Shown here piece after piece: positions 1 to 10,964 of a stretch of DNA of 64,000 bases. A program made the translations under genes and the position numbers. The first letter of the stretch is position 1. Each line of letters opens with the position of its first letter. Under the pieces are notes generated by a model. It was given only the letters and a program-made list of their open reading frames with translations. It was not told the origin of the DNA and ran no database searches. The stretch covers positions 124,001 to 188,000 of the forward strand of contig NZ_CP121194.1 in assembly GCF_039993895.1 (NCBI RefSeq), written 5' to 3'. The stretch is from Edaphobacter paludis. Lineage in GTDB: Bacteria; Acidobacteriota; Terriglobia; Terriglobales; Acidobacteriaceae.

Positions 1-1193
1 ATCCCGACAGCGCGATCACAGTCCACCTTGGATTTGGACGCCGCGCCGAGGCCGGCCGCGTCGGAGCGGGCGTCGGGTTCGATGCCTATCAGCTTCGCGT
101 CGCCGATGCTCCTTACTATCAGGGCGGCGGAACGGCGAAGAAGGTGGGCAGCGACTACGATCTTTGCGTCACCAAGGTCCACAACATCGAGCATCGCGGC
201 AGCTTTGCGCAGCACGATCTCGACAAGAAGATCTTCGATACCGAAGGAACCTACTCGCTGGCCGGGCACGAAGCGATGGAACGCTCCATCATCCGCTACG
301 CCACGGTCGCCGAAGTGGAAAAGAATCCCGATTTTGCGCATGACGAGATGGGCAGGGACTCGAGCGGCACGCTGATCGGCAAGGTCGGATACTCGCCGCA
401 GGGCGAAAAGCCGGGCCGGGACGAGACCTTCTTCCCGGACACCTGGCACTACGACAAGAAGGATCCTGCGACCCTGAAGGTGCAAAACGCGTGGGGCATG
501 GCTATCGATCTGAATAGCTGTATCGGCTGCAATGCCTGCATCGTCAGTTGCTATGCCGAAAACAATATCGCCGTTGTGGGCCGCGAGCAGGTAAAGATCG
601 GCCGCAACATGCAGTGGCTGCGCATCGATACCTACTTCGAAGGCGACCTGCATGCACCCAAGGCACACTTTCAGCCGATGGCCTGCCAGCACTGCGAGAA
701 CGCCGGTTGCGAACAGGTTTGCCCGGTGGGAGCGACGGTCCACACGCCGGAAGGCCTCAACACCATGGTCTACAACCGTTGCGTGGGCACCCGCTACTGC
801 TCGAACAACTGCGCGTACAAGGTTCGCCGCTTCAACTTCCTGCTTTACTCGGATTACGACACCGAGAGCCTGAAGTTCATGCGCAATCCTGATGTCACGG
901 TTCGTTCGCGCGGCGTCATGGAAAAGTGCAGCTACTGCATCCAGCGCATTGAGGCAGCCAAGATCAAGGCCGATATTGAAAATCGCGAGATCGCCGACGG
1001 CGACATCGTAACGGCGTGCCAGCAGGCCTGCCCGACCGATGCCATCGTCTTCGGCAATATCAACGACAAGGCCAGCAAAGTAGCGAAGCGCAAGGCTGAA
1101 GAGCGCGATTACCAGGTCCTTGCAGACTTGAATTACCGTCCACGCACAACCTATACGGCTGGCGTCATTAACCCGAATCCGGAGCTTGCATAG
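1..1193 (+). CDS. actB: Alternative complex III iron-sulfur subunit ActB, C-terminal part
   Basis: This is the C-terminal part of the large iron-sulfur subunit of alternative complex III, a quinol:electron-acceptor oxidoreductase. The frame is open to the left edge (first full codon at base 3), so about 396 residues are visible and the start lies outside the window. Four ferredoxin-type cysteine clusters are seen: [24 protein letters not shown] with a following [15 protein letters not shown], and CQQACPTD. This is the NrfC/DmsB-like arrangement found at the C-terminus of ActB, behind a molybdopterin-oxidoreductase-like domain that in this family lacks the cofactor. The stop is two bases before actC, so the genes are surely co-transcribed. 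The iron-sulfur module should pass electrons between the quinol site on ActC/ActF and the cytochromes. Assignment is secure from motifs plus the actCDEF context. Confidence 0.93.
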   Translation, partial: PDSAITVHLGFGRRAEAGRVGAGVGFDAYQLRVADAPYYQGGGTAKKVGSDYDLCVTKVHNIEHRGSFAQHDLDKKIFDTEGTYSLAGHEAMERSIIRYATVAEVEKNPDFAHDEMGRDSSGTLIGKVGYSPQGEKPGRDETFFPDTWHYDKKDPATLKVQNAWGMAIDLNSCIGCNACIVSCYAENNIAVVGREQVKIGRNMQWLRIDTYFEGDLHAPKAHFQPMACQHCENAGCEQVCPVGATVHTPEGLNTMVYNRCVGTRYCSNNCAYKVRRFNFLLYSDYDTESLKFMRNPDVTVRSRGVMEKCSYCIQRIEAAKIKADIENREIADGDIVTACQQACPTDAIVFGNINDKASKVAKRKAEERDYQVLADLNYRPRTTYTAGVINPNPELA

Positions 1194-1195
1194 CG

Positions 1196-2649
<1,454 letters not shown>

Positions 2650-2650
<1 letters not shown>

Positions 2651-3192
2651 TGCCACCCAGAGAAGGAATTTACGGCTTGCTCGCCGAGTTCAACACCCCG
2701 AGTGAACTGGTGCATGCGACGGAGCAGGCTCGCAAGGCGGGCTATCGCCGGATGGAGTGCTACACGCCCTATCCCGTCGAAGAAGCAGCGGTCGCGCTGC
2801 ACTTCCACAAGACCCGTGTTCCCCTGGTCTGCCTGCTTGGCGGCATCATGGGCGTTACCACAGCGTTTCTGATGGAGACATGGATCGCGGTCTGGGCCTA
2901 TCCGCTCAATATCGCAGGCCGCCCGCTCTTCTCGTGGCCGGCGTTCATCATTCCAGCCTACGAGTGGACGATCCTGTTCTCTGGTCTGTCAGCCGCGTTT
3001 GGCATGGTAATGCTGAACGGCATGCCGCAGCTCTATCATCCTGTCTTCAACGCCCCGAACTTCCGGAATGGCGCCACGACAGACAAGTTCTTCTTATGCC
3101 TTGAGGCTGCGGACCCGAAGTTCTCGATCACCGAGACCCGGACCTTCCTTGAGCAGTTCCCCGCGATCTCCGTGGTGGAGGTGGACCATTAA
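2650..3192 (+). CDS. actD: Alternative complex III subunit ActD (DUF3341)
   Basis: 180-residue DUF3341 protein, the ActD membrane subunit. It has a cytoplasmic N-terminal segment of about 55 residues with the typical opening (YGLLAEF, then GYRRMECYTPYPVE), two transmembrane helices near residues 57-80 and 95-122, and a C-terminal segment ending in a soluble stretch (TETRTFLEQFPAISVVEVDH). The start codon overlaps the actC stop, which implies translational coupling. ActD has no cofactor; in solved complexes it packs against the NrfD-like subunits. Function beyond structural support is not established. Confidence 0.92.
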
Positions 3193-3235
3193 TACCCGAA
3201 TCACAAGCTTTCCCCGCCTAGCTCCCCGGTTTGCC

Positions 3236-3997
3236 ATGGCTGCCGCGACGTCGCTCCTGTTGATCTCCGGGCTCGGCTGCCGCCAGGACATGCACGACGA
3301 ACCGAAGTTCTTCCCTCAGCGGGGCACTGACTTTTACGCCGACGGCCGCTCTGTGCGTCCGCAGGTGGCCAACACGGTAGCTCGCAACCAGCTCCACGCC
3401 GACACCTACTTCTACACCGGCTTCATCAATGGCAAGGAGGGCGACGGTATGCCCTTTCCCGTCACGATGAAGGTGCTCGAGCGCGGACAGGAGCGTTACA
3501 ACGTCTATTGCACTCCCTGCCATTCGCGCGTTGGCAACGGCATGGGCATGATCGTCGATCGCGGCTACGCCCATGCAGGTGACTACCACACCGCGCGCCT
3601 TGAAACCGCGCCGCTGGGCCACTTCTTCAACGTCATGACCAACGGCTACGGTGCGATGCCGGACTATTCGGCGCAGATCACACCAATCGATCGCTGGGCC
3701 ATCGTGGCTTACATCAAGGCGCTCCAGTTGAGCCAGAAGGCGACCCAGGCAGACGTGCCCGCAGGGGCTCAGGTCCAGCCGCTATCGAGCATTGCGGAGA
3801 AAGAGGGCCTACCCGCGAATTTTGCCGACCAATGGACTCTGCCGCCGACGGCAGTTCGCGGTACGCCGGACGACCAGCCCTACGTTCTTCCCGCGACACC
3901 GCCCAATGCAGCATCGGGTTCAGGAGCGCCTGTGGCGTCCCATACTCCAAAATCACCGGCTGCCGCGCCTGCCGGAAAAACCGCAGCAAAGCAGTAA
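3236..3997 (+). CDS. actE: Alternative complex III monoheme cytochrome c subunit ActE
   Basis: Membrane-attached monoheme cytochrome c, the ActE electron-exit subunit. From the ATG used here (253 residues) the protein begins with a short hydrophobic stretch ending in a lipobox-like SGLGC, so a lipid-anchored periplasmic protein is likely. Heme is bound by CTPCH (Cys92, Cys95, His96), with a probable Met ligand in GYGAMPDYS. The C-terminus is a Pro/Ala/Thr-rich tail. The start is uncertain. The ATG at 3236 has no ribosome site and leaves a signal sequence without basic residues. A strong GGAGGTGG sits at 3177-3184, and reading from about 3188 (ATT) would add a basic N-terminus and remove the gap to actD. 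An earlier in-frame ATG at 3068 would run antiparallel to the conserved end of actD and looks unlikely. Confidence 0.9.
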   Translation: MAAATSLLLISGLGCRQDMHDEPKFFPQRGTDFYADGRSVRPQVANTVARNQLHADTYFYTGFINGKEGDGMPFPVTMKVLERGQERYNVYCTPCHSRVGNGMGMIVDRGYAHAGDYHTARLETAPLGHFFNVMTNGYGAMPDYSAQITPIDRWAIVAYIKALQLSQKATQADVPAGAQVQPLSSIAEKEGLPANFADQWTLPPTAVRGTPDDQPYVLPATPPNAASGSGAPVASHTPKSPAAAPAGKTAAKQ

Positions 3998-4030
3998 CCT
4001 CGGAAGCTTCCGAACGAAGGCTTGAAACGC

Positions 4031-5377
4031 ATGTCATTTGGACACGAACATAACGGAGAAGCCGGCGGGCACGACGCCCTCGCTCATCATCACGGCCCGC
4101 GTCCGCTTCCTGAATCGTTTGTCACACCGGAGATTGTCACCGTGTGGCGGACCCGTCTGCTGATCGTCGCTGTGGTCGCAACGCTGGTCTCCGTGCTCTT
4201 TGCCTTCACGCACGAAGGCCGCAACCACCTGCTGCGCGCGTACCTGATGGGCTTCATGACCTGCTTCGGCTTCGCCGGCGGCGGCCTGGTTGTGCTGATG
4301 CTGCAGCATGTGACCGGTGGCAAGTGGGGACTTTTGCTGCGCCGTCCGCTCGAGGCCATGAGCCGAACGCTCTGGCTGGTCGCGCTGATGTTCGTGCCTA
4401 TCGCTATCTTCATGAAGCACCTGTACCAGTGGGCGGCGTATCCCAATCCTGCTGCCGTGGCGAACGCCCTGGCGAACCACTGGGTCACGCTCGAACAGGC
4501 GATGACCATCAATGACAAGCACGCCATGCTGAACCCGGTGAGCGTGATTGTCCAGACCATCATCATCTTTGGCGTCCTTCTGCTGCTCACCTACTTCATC
4601 AATAAATGGTCGCTGCAGTGCGATGCCGATCCTATGCGCGGCACTCAGGCCAGCTACGATCGCTGGCGGACCAAGTTTGAAAACCTCTGCGGCATCGGCA
4701 TCTTCATCTACGTTGTCCTGCTGACCTGTGGTTCCATCGACTGGATCAAGTCGCTGGACGTCACCTGGTACTCCTCGATCTACGGCCTGCAATTCCTCGT
4801 CGGCCAGGGGTATGCGGTTCTCGCGCTGGGCGTGCTGACCGTGATTCTGCTCTCGAAGTTCCAGCCGATGAAGACCCTGCTGCGGATGACCGAACAGCAC
4901 GATCTGGGCAAGCTCATGCTCGCCTTCGTCATGCTGAACATCTATCTCTGCTTCGCCGAGTTCCTCATCATCTGGTCCGGCAACATCCCGGACGAGATTC
5001 CCTGGTACCTGCATCGCATCAACGGCGGCTGGTGGACCATCTGCACGCTCGACTTTGTTGCCCACTGGCTGATTCCGTTCTGCCTGCTGCTGTCGCGTGA
5101 CCTGAAGCGCAACAAGCGGAAGATGATCTGGCTCGCCTCCTGGATGATCTTTGCCCGTTGCGTCGACATGTTCTGGCTGATTGAACCAAACTTCAAGGAT
5201 GCCGCCGGTAATCTGCACATCGTTGGAAACATTGGAATTCTGGCTTACATTACGGTGCCGATCGCGGTCCTGGCAGTCTGGGGAGCCTATTACCTGACTG
5301 AGCTGAAAGCCCGTCCCATCATGAACCTGAACGATCCGCATCTGGAAGAGCTGTTGGAGCCCGAACATGCCCACTAA
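4031..5377 (+). CDS. actF: Alternative complex III membrane subunit ActF (NrfD-like)
   Basis: 448-residue second NrfD-like polytopic subunit of alternative complex III, paralogous to ActC, with about ten transmembrane helices starting near residue 38. The His-rich N-terminus (HEHNGEAGGHDALAHHHG) is cytoplasmic, and the C-terminus ends in an acidic tail. ATG 4031 is preferred over an upstream in-frame TTG at 4022 because AAGG at 4017-4020 lies at good distance. The gene follows actE by 33 bases and overlaps the next gene by 11, within one operon. In the family ActF is thought to form the second quinol-side or proton-conducting half of the membrane domain. Confidence 0.93.
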   Translation: MSFGHEHNGEAGGHDALAHHHGPRPLPESFVTPEIVTVWRTRLLIVAVVATLVSVLFAFTHEGRNHLLRAYLMGFMTCFGFAGGGLVVLMLQHVTGGKWGLLLRRPLEAMSRTLWLVALMFVPIAIFMKHLYQWAAYPNPAAVANALANHWVTLEQAMTINDKHAMLNPVSVIVQTIIIFGVLLLLTYFINKWSLQCDADPMRGTQASYDRWRTKFENLCGIGIFIYVVLLTCGSIDWIKSLDVTWYSSIYGLQFLVGQGYAVLALGVLTVILLSKFQPMKTLLRMTEQHDLGKLMLAFVMLNIYLCFAEFLIIWSGNIPDEIPWYLHRINGGWWTICTLDFVAHWLIPFCLLLSRDLKRNKRKMIWLASWMIFARCVDMFWLIEPNFKDAAGNLHIVGNIGILAYITVPIAVLAVWGAYYLTELKARPIMNLNDPHLEELLEPEHAH

Positions 5378-6050
5378 CGAACACGATCTGAAGCAACACG
5401 GCGAACCGGACCAGAAGGGGCGCAGCACCGAGTCCCCCGGCTATGAGACGACCGACGTCAACGTCAATGGCGTTGTGGTCTTCTTGGCCGGCCTTGGCGG
5501 CTTCCTCGTCGTCTTCTTTGTCTTCTGTTTTGTCATGGGCAAAGTCATCAACAGCGCCATCCAGAAGGCGGATGGTCCCACGACCAAGTGGAACCACACG
5601 TCGGACTTCGCCGGTGCGGCCTTGAATGGCGGCAAGCGGGAGGACCTGGCCAGCGACCCTGAGATGGAGCAGAAGCAGCTCCAGCAGTTGACGGCGACCT
5701 TTCCGTCTCCTCGCCTCGATATTGACGATGGGGAGCAATCCACCGCCGACCTTCACGCACGCGAGGATTTGTTGCTCGACTATTACAGCACGGTTCCCGG
5801 AGAGGGCAGCAACATTCGGATTCCCATCACTCGCGCCATGGAGTTGATCGCCCAACGGGGGCTTCCGGTCAATACGCAGACGGCAGCTACAACCACCCTG
5901 ATGGCGGGGGATGACAAGCCGGAGATCCAGGCGCCTCTGACCACCGGGTTCGCCCGTACGGGTTACGAACTTGACACCATTGAAGCTCGCGCCGAAAAGA
6001 TGAGCTATGGCAAGGCCGAAAGCGAAGCCAAGGCCGAGCACGCCCACTAA
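5367..6050 (+). CDS. Unassigned single-pass protein between actF and SCO
   Basis: 227-residue protein that I cannot assign to a named subunit. It has a hydrophilic, charged N-terminus of about 30 residues, one transmembrane helix (about residues 33-58, VNGVVVFLAGLGGFLVVFF), then a periplasmic domain with the segment RIPITRAMELIAQRGLP. A motif of this kind recurs, as far as I know, in small proteins beside SCO or cytochrome oxidase genes in other phyla. The start overlaps actF by 11 bases, and the end precedes the SCO gene by 55 bases. Location inside the actB-cox operon suggests a bridging or assembly role between alternative complex III and the oxidase (inference). The His-rich end (KAEHAH) could be metal binding, but nothing shows that. 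Coding status is secure from overlap, length and composition. Confidence 0.8.
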   Translation: MPTNEHDLKQHGEPDQKGRSTESPGYETTDVNVNGVVVFLAGLGGFLVVFFVFCFVMGKVINSAIQKADGPTTKWNHTSDFAGAALNGGKREDLASDPEMEQKQLQQLTATFPSPRLDIDDGEQSTADLHAREDLLLDYYSTVPGEGSNIRIPITRAMELIAQRGLPVNTQTAATTTLMAGDDKPEIQAPLTTGFARTGYELDTIEARAEKMSYGKAESEAKAEHAH

Positions 6051-6105
6051 CCAAGATCGAAGATCGAACGATAACCGAACCGGGAATACCATAGAAGAAG
6101 ACGGC

Positions 6106-7008
6106 ATGATGAACAGGCGGACAATACGAGGCGGTTGGCAGGCGGCGGTTCTTGGCTGCGTCCTGCTGCTCTGTGCGCCTCTGTTCAGTCAGGTCTCTGG
6201 CTACGGCGATAAGCAGGAGGGTCAGAACGTCGGCGATGAGTTGCCGCAGGTGCTCCAGAAGGTCGGCATCGCCCAGCATCTGAACCAGCCGCTTCCGCTC
6301 GACGCGCAGTTCGTCGACGATACGGGCAAGACCGTCCGGCTCGGCGATTACTTCGGCAAGAAGCCCGCGATTCTTTCGCTCGTCTACTACAACTGCCCGA
6401 TGCTCTGCTCGGAAGAGCTCGACGGACTGACCAGCGCGCTGATGATGGTGCATCTGACGCCCGGCAAAGACTTCAACGTTGTGGTCATCAGCATCGATCC
6501 CAGCGAAACGCCACAGATCGCAGCGAAAAAGAAGGCCCTCTACGTCAAGCGCTATGGACGCCCGGGCACAGCAGATGGATGGCACTTCCTCACCGGCGAG
6601 CGGCCTGCAATTGACGAAGTAAGCAAGGCTGTCGGCTTCGGCTACGTTCGCGTTCCCGGGCCGGATGGAAAGCTCACCCAGTTTGCCCATGCCAGCTCCA
6701 TCCAGATCGTCACGACCGACGGCAAGCTCGCCCAATACTATCTTGGCGTCGAGTATTCGCCCAAGGACATCCTCCTGGGGCTGGTCGAGGCCTCCGGCAA
6801 CAAAATTGGTTCGCCTGTCGCGAACATCCTGACCTACTGCTATCACTACGACCCGGAACGCAACAAGCATTCGCTTATCGTCGCCCGCGTGGTGCAATTG
6901 GGCGGCATGGTCACGGTGGCATGGCTGGGTGGTTTCATGTTCTTGATGTTCCGCAGAGATTTGCGGCTTTCGCGCGACCACGACCTGACTAAGAAAGAGA
7001 ATGGATAA
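6106..7008 (+). CDS. SCO1/SenC-type copper chaperone
   Basis: 300-residue SCO1/SenC/PrrC-family protein with a thioredoxin fold, which delivers copper to the CuA site of subunit II. Copper ligands are visible as CPMLC (Cys97, Cys101) and a distal His in FAHASS (His195). It has an N-terminal hydrophobic segment (about residues 12-27), then the SCO domain, then a second hydrophobic helix near the C-terminus (VTVAWLGGFMFLMF) followed by a basic tail. That makes it anchored at both ends, a layout seen in several Bacteroidota and Acidobacteriota SCO proteins. The tandem ATGATG at 6106/6109 is preferred to an upstream in-frame ATG at 6007 that would overlap the previous gene. It sits directly before coxB, as expected for an assembly factor of this oxidase. 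Confidence 0.92.
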   Translation: MMNRRTIRGGWQAAVLGCVLLLCAPLFSQVSGYGDKQEGQNVGDELPQVLQKVGIAQHLNQPLPLDAQFVDDTGKTVRLGDYFGKKPAILSLVYYNCPMLCSEELDGLTSALMMVHLTPGKDFNVVVISIDPSETPQIAAKKKALYVKRYGRPGTADGWHFLTGERPAIDEVSKAVGFGYVRVPGPDGKLTQFAHASSIQIVTTDGKLAQYYLGVEYSPKDILLGLVEASGNKIGSPVANILTYCYHYDPERNKHSLIVARVVQLGGMVTVAWLGGFMFLMFRRDLRLSRDHDLTKKENG

Positions 7009-7017
7009 AGGGTAACG

Positions 7018-8061
7018 ATGCATATCAGTCCAGTCCTGTGGCAATTTCTGGTGAAGTGGCTCAACGCTTCCGCGCTCTTCCCGCGCGAGGCATCGACCAT
7101 CGCGCCCTACGCCGACGCGCTCTACTTCTTCCTGCTGCTGATTACAGTGGTCGGCCTTACCTTGGTCGGTACGCTCATCTTTGGCTTTGCCATCCGCTAC
7201 CGCAAGGAAAAGCATCCCGTGGCCATCCAGGTTGAGGGCTCGACTTTGCTCGAAGCGACGTGGACCATCATTCCGCTCGCGCTGTTTCTCATCTGCTTCG
7301 TTTGGGGAGCGCTGCTCTACTTCCGTATCTACAATCCACCAACCAACTCCATGAATATCTATGTTGTCGGCAAGCAATGGATGTGGAAAGCGGAACACGA
7401 GGGCGGTCAGCACGAGATCAATGCGCTGCACGTTCCCGTAGGCAAGCCCGTCCAGTTGACGATGATTTCGCAGGACGTATTCCACAGCTTCTCCGTTCCC
7501 GACTTCCGCATCAAGCGCGAAGTCATCCCGGGCCGCTACTCGACGGTATGGTTTCAGGCGACCACTCCCGGCAGCTATCACATCTTCTGCACGCAGTACT
7601 GCGGCACCAACCACTCCCAGATGATCGGCGAAGTCACCGCGATGACTCCCGATGACTATCAGAAGTGGCTGCAAGCATCTACCAGCGGCATGTCCCTTGC
7701 GCAGAATGGCGAACGGCTCTTTGCCAGCATGGGCTGCAATGCCTGCCACACCGGCGCCGCCGCCGCGCGCGGGCCGAATCTCGCAGGGGTCTATGGATCG
7801 AAGCTCCAACTCACCAACGGTTCCGAGGTGTTGGTCAACGACGCCTACCTGCGCGATGCCATCCTCAATCCGTCGGAGCACGTCACTGCCGGATACGCGC
7901 CGATCATGCCCACCTATCAGGGCCAGGTCAGCGAGGACGGCCTGATCGATCTCGTCGAATACATCAAGGGACTACAAAGTAACTACAGAATCCAGCAAAC
8001 CCTGGTCACGACGGAGTCTGACCAGGCGGCGCCGACAACGCCAGCAGGGGTGAAACCATGA
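7018..8061 (+). CDS. coxB: Cytochrome c oxidase subunit II with fused cytochrome c (caa3 type)
   Basis: 347-residue subunit II of a caa3-type oxidase. Two N-terminal transmembrane helices (about residues 35-62 and 76-103) anchor a periplasmic cupredoxin domain. Its CuA ligands are His156 and the [13 protein letters not shown] stretch (Cys191, Cys195, His199, Met202). A class I cytochrome c domain follows, with CNACH at residues 240-244 and a distal Met in APIMPTYQG. The fusion marks the enzyme as accepting electrons through its own heme c, the usual partner arrangement for alternative complex III. Start ATG 7018 comes nine bases after the SCO stop; the stop overlaps coxA (ATGA). Confidence 0.96.
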   Translation: MHISPVLWQFLVKWLNASALFPREASTIAPYADALYFFLLLITVVGLTLVGTLIFGFAIRYRKEKHPVAIQVEGSTLLEATWTIIPLALFLICFVWGALLYFRIYNPPTNSMNIYVVGKQWMWKAEHEGGQHEINALHVPVGKPVQLTMISQDVFHSFSVPDFRIKREVIPGRYSTVWFQATTPGSYHIFCTQYCGTNHSQMIGEVTAMTPDDYQKWLQASTSGMSLAQNGERLFASMGCNACHTGAAAARGPNLAGVYGSKLQLTNGSEVLVNDAYLRDAILNPSEHVTAGYAPIMPTYQGQVSEDGLIDLVEYIKGLQSNYRIQQTLVTTESDQAAPTTPAGVKP

Positions 8062-9731
8062 GCGCAACCAGTTCGACAATTGTTAACCTGCCCGATCAGA
8101 AGACGGCAACTCTACCGAAGCGGAACTACCTTAATAATGAGGATGGTTTGCTGAGCTGGTTGTTCACCGGCGACCATAAGCGTATCGCGATTCTTTATCT
8201 GATCTCGATCACGTTCTTCTTCTTCATCGGCGGAGCATTCGCCGGCCTCATCCGCCTGGAACTTCTGACGCCACAGCCCGATCTTGTCGCCTCCGACACC
8301 TATAACAAGTTCTTCTCGATGCATGGCATCATCATGGTCTTCCTTTTCCTGGTACCTTCCGTGCCGGCGACCCTGGGGAACTTCCTGATGCCCATCATGA
8401 TCGGAGCCAAGGATCTCGCCTTTCCCAAGGTCAACCTGTTGAGCTGGTATCTCTACTGGGTCGGCGGCCTCTTCACCTTGGCGGCACTTGTCCTTGGCGG
8501 CGTCGACACCGGCTGGACTTTCACCACCCCGCTCTCGACTCACTATCTGAACACGCACGTCGTCACTGCGGCGGTCGGCATCTTCATCATCGGGTTCTCG
8601 TCGATCTTTACCGGGCTTAATTTCATCGTCACCATCCACCGTATGCGCGCTCCGGGCATGACGTGGTTCCGCTTGCCGCTCTTCGTCTGGTCGAACTATG
8701 CCGCCTCGCTGCTCATGGTGCTCGGCACGCCGGTTCTCGCCATTACGCTGGTTCTCGTTGCCCTCGAGCGTACCATCGGCATCGGCGTCTTTGATCCCAC
8801 CAAGGGTGGCGATCCGTTGCTCTTCCAGCATCTCTTCTGGTTCTACTCGCACCCTGCCGTCTACATCATGATTCTTCCCGGCATGGGGGTTATTTCTGAG
8901 GTCATCAGCACCTTCAGCAGAAAACGTGTGTTCGGATACACCGCGGTCGCCTTCTCATCCGTGGCTATCGCGCTCTTCGGCTTCTTCGTCTGGGCGCACC
9001 ACATGTTCATCATGGGTGTCTCCAACTACTCCGCGCTGGTCTTCTCACTTTTGACCATGCTGGTGGCCGTCCCTTCCGCCATCAAGATCTTCAACTGGGC
9101 CTTCACCTTGCAGAAGGGGTCGATCACCTTTGAGACGCCGATGCTCTACGCCTTCGGCTTCATGGGGCTGTTTACCATCGGCGGTATGACCGGCGTCTTC
9201 CTCGGCGCGCTGGGCATGGACATCCATCTCACCGAGACCTACTTCATCGTGGCGCACTTCCACTTCGTCATGGTCGGCGGAATGCTCATGGCCTTCCTCT
9301 CCGGCATCCACTTCTGGTGGCCGAAGATGACCGGCCGCATGTATCCCGAGTCGCTCTCGAAGCTCGCCGCGGTTACTACCTTTATCGGCTTCAACCTTAC
9401 CTTCCTTCCGCAGTTCATCCTTGGATACCTCGGGATGCCGCGTCGCTATCATGCTTATCCGCCGGAGTTCCAGGTGCTCAATGTCCTGTCGACCGCGGGT
9501 GCTACCGTACTCGGCGTCGGCTATATGCTCCCTCTGCTGTATCTCGGATGGTCGCTGAAGTACGGTGCGATCGCCGGCAATAACCCCTGGCAGGCGACTG
9601 GCCTCGAATGGCAGATTCAATCCCCGCCGCTGACCGAAAACTTTATCGAGGTTCCTGTCGTCGATCATGAGGCCTATGATTACGAGTGGCTCGCCCACAA
9701 GACGGAACAAGAGGTGACTACCGTTGGATAA
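8058..9731 (+). CDS. coxA: Cytochrome c oxidase subunit I, A2-type
   Basis: 557-residue heme-copper oxidase subunit I, the catalytic O2-reducing and proton-pumping core. About twelve transmembrane helices are seen. Heme and CuB ligands are visible: the first heme a His in SMHGIIM, the CuB His of the His-Tyr crosslink in HPAVY (His265, Tyr269), the pair WAHHMF, and HFHFVM for heme a3/heme a. The helix VI motif reads YSHPAVY, not GHPEVY, so the usual D-channel glutamate is absent and replaced by the Tyr-Ser pair typical of A2-type oxidases such as the Rhodothermus caa3 enzyme. The start overlaps coxB by four bases, and the stop overlaps coxC. Confidence 0.97.
   Translation: MSATSSTIVNLPDQKTATLPKRNYLNNEDGLLSWLFTGDHKRIAILYLISITFFFFIGGAFAGLIRLELLTPQPDLVASDTYNKFFSMHGIIMVFLFLVPSVPATLGNFLMPIMIGAKDLAFPKVNLLSWYLYWVGGLFTLAALVLGGVDTGWTFTTPLSTHYLNTHVVTAAVGIFIIGFSSIFTGLNFIVTIHRMRAPGMTWFRLPLFVWSNYAASLLMVLGTPVLAITLVLVALERTIGIGVFDPTKGGDPLLFQHLFWFYSHPAVYIMILPGMGVISEVISTFSRKRVFGYTAVAFSSVAIALFGFFVWAHHMFIMGVSNYSALVFSLLTMLVAVPSAIKIFNWAFTLQKGSITFETPMLYAFGFMGLFTIGGMTGVFLGALGMDIHLTETYFIVAHFHFVMVGGMLMAFLSGIHFWWPKMTGRMYPESLSKLAAVTTFIGFNLTFLPQFILGYLGMPRRYHAYPPEFQVLNVLSTAGATVLGVGYMLPLLYLGWSLKYGAIAGNNPWQATGLEWQIQSPPLTENFIEVPVVDHEAYDYEWLAHKTEQEVTTVG
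9711..9716 (+). promoter_or_regulatory. Ribosome binding site deciding the TTG start of coxC
   Basis: GAGGTG lies seven bases before the TTG at 9724, inside the end of coxA. The alternative GTG at 9733 would be 16 bases away. This supports the overlapping TTG start. Confidence 0.6.
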
Positions 9732-10485
9732 TGTGATCGTAGCTACGCGTCCCCACACCCACGAGACGGCCCAGCCGGAGGAGCACGCCCACGTCGCTCT
9801 GCCCCAGCACCGCCATCACTTCGAGACGCAGGAGCAACAGCGCGAAGCAGCAACCTTCGGCATGTGGCTCTTCCTGCTGACCGAAATCATGTTCTTCGGC
9901 GGCCTCTTCTTCTCCTATCTGCTCTACCGCAACTGGTACTACGATGCGTTCGTCGCCGCGTCGAATCAGTTGAGCGTCCCGCTCGGAGGCACCAACACCG
10001 CGGTCCTCATCACCTCGGGTTTCTGTATGGCGATTGCCGTATGGGCGGCCGAGGTCAAAAAGAAGGGCCTGCTCGTTGTCACATTGATTCTCACCATGCT
10101 CTTCGGGTGCATCTTCATCGGCATCAAGTACGACGAGTACCACGAGAAGTGGGAGAAGCACCACATACCCGGTGAGCACTTCGACGTCGCCGAATTCGTC
10201 AATCCCCACGCTTACGGCCTCAAGGAAGCACCCCTCGCTCCGGACGCCGCAAAGAAGACGCAGATCTTCTTTTCGCTCTACTTTGCCATGACCGGCCTGC
10301 ACGCGCTGCACATGATCATCGGCCTTGGCATACTTGTCTGGCTCACGCTTCGAGCCCATCGAGGTGACTTCACGGCGGGGTATGTGGCTCCCATAGAAAA
10401 TTTTGCCTTATATTGGCACTTCGTCGACATAGTATGGCTGTTCCTGTTCCCCTTGCTCTATCTCATTAACCGACACCCCGTTTAA
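9724..10485 (+). CDS. coxC: Cytochrome c oxidase subunit III
   Basis: 253-residue subunit III of the aa3/caa3 oxidase family. The N-terminus is His-rich (RPHTHETAQ... [14 protein letters not shown]), followed by [17 protein letters not shown], the conserved opening of subunit III. About five transmembrane helices follow, with a hydrophilic periplasmic loop of about 50 residues (roughly 135-185) and the conserved end [18 protein letters not shown]. It starts at TTG 9724, overlapping coxA by eight bases. Subunit III carries no metal; it stabilises subunit I and influences proton uptake. Confidence 0.95.
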   Translation: MDNVIVATRPHTHETAQPEEHAHVALPQHRHHFETQEQQREAATFGMWLFLLTEIMFFGGLFFSYLLYRNWYYDAFVAASNQLSVPLGGTNTAVLITSGFCMAIAVWAAEVKKKGLLVVTLILTMLFGCIFIGIKYDEYHEKWEKHHIPGEHFDVAEFVNPHAYGLKEAPLAPDAAKKTQIFFSLYFAMTGLHALHMIIGLGILVWLTLRAHRGDFTAGYVAPIENFALYWHFVDIVWLFLFPLLYLINRHPV

Positions 10486-10540
10486 ACGGAAGCCCCGCAG
10501 CCATCTTCGCTGACTGGCAAACGACTGGCAGGAGATAAGA

Positions 10541-10876
10541 ATGACCGAGTTTCATGACGCATCCAATGTAACCAATCCGGAACACGCCGATCACCATATC
10601 GTTTCGCCGTTGACGTACACCATCGTGTTCGTCACGCTGCTGATCTTCACCGGCCTCACCGTGCTGGCGGCATATATCGATCTCGGCATCTTCAACCCTG
10701 TCGTCGCGCTGGCCATCGCAACCATCAAGGCGGTCATCGTCATTCTGTTCTTCATGCACGTCAAATACCAGTCGAAGCTCATCAAGATGACGGTTGCAGC
10801 TGGATTCTTCACCTTTTTTGCGCTCATCACCATGACCATGAGCGACTACATCAGCCGTGCCTGGGGCCTCTGGTAA
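10541..10876 (+). CDS. coxD: Cytochrome c oxidase subunit IV (small, CoxD-like)
   Basis: 111-residue small membrane subunit of the prokaryotic cytochrome c oxidase subunit IV family. The N-terminus is hydrophilic and His-bearing. Three transmembrane segments follow (about residues 24-47, 53-70 and 82-100), with the family signature AVIVILFFMHVKYQSKL. It is preceded by GGAGAT at about 10531 and lies 55 bases after coxC. A strong terminator follows within 25 bases, so it is the last gene of the actB-coxD operon. Confidence 0.92.
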   Translation: MTEFHDASNVTNPEHADHHIVSPLTYTIVFVTLLIFTGLTVLAAYIDLGIFNPVVALAIATIKAVIVILFFMHVKYQSKLIKMTVAAGFFTFFALITMTMSDYISRAWGLW

Positions 10877-10896
10877 CCAAAACTGCTTTCATGAAA

Positions 10897-10921
10897 GTGC
10901 GGCCTCCGGGCCGCATTTTTT
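10897..10921 (+). terminator. Rho-independent terminator of the act-cox operon
   Basis: Stem GCGGCC (10899-10904), loop TCCG, stem GGCCGC (10909-10914), then a T-rich tail ATTTTTTAT. It is a textbook intrinsic terminator placed 20 bases after coxD. Confidence 0.9.
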
Positions 10922-10964
10922 ATTCCCATGAATTTGTTCCGCAGGCTCCGGCTACACTTCACCT

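Noticed and set aside
4034..5428. 464-codon minus-strand ORF opposite actF
   Set aside because: actF is certain; the antisense product is His/Gln/Asp-rich, typical of a reverse complement of membrane-helix codons.
5887..7881. 664-codon minus-strand ORF opposite SCO and coxB
   Set aside because: It lies opposite three well-supported genes whose protein motifs are intact. The product is rich in Arg/Asp/Gly/Val with no domain, as expected of an antisense shadow in GC-rich third-position DNA.
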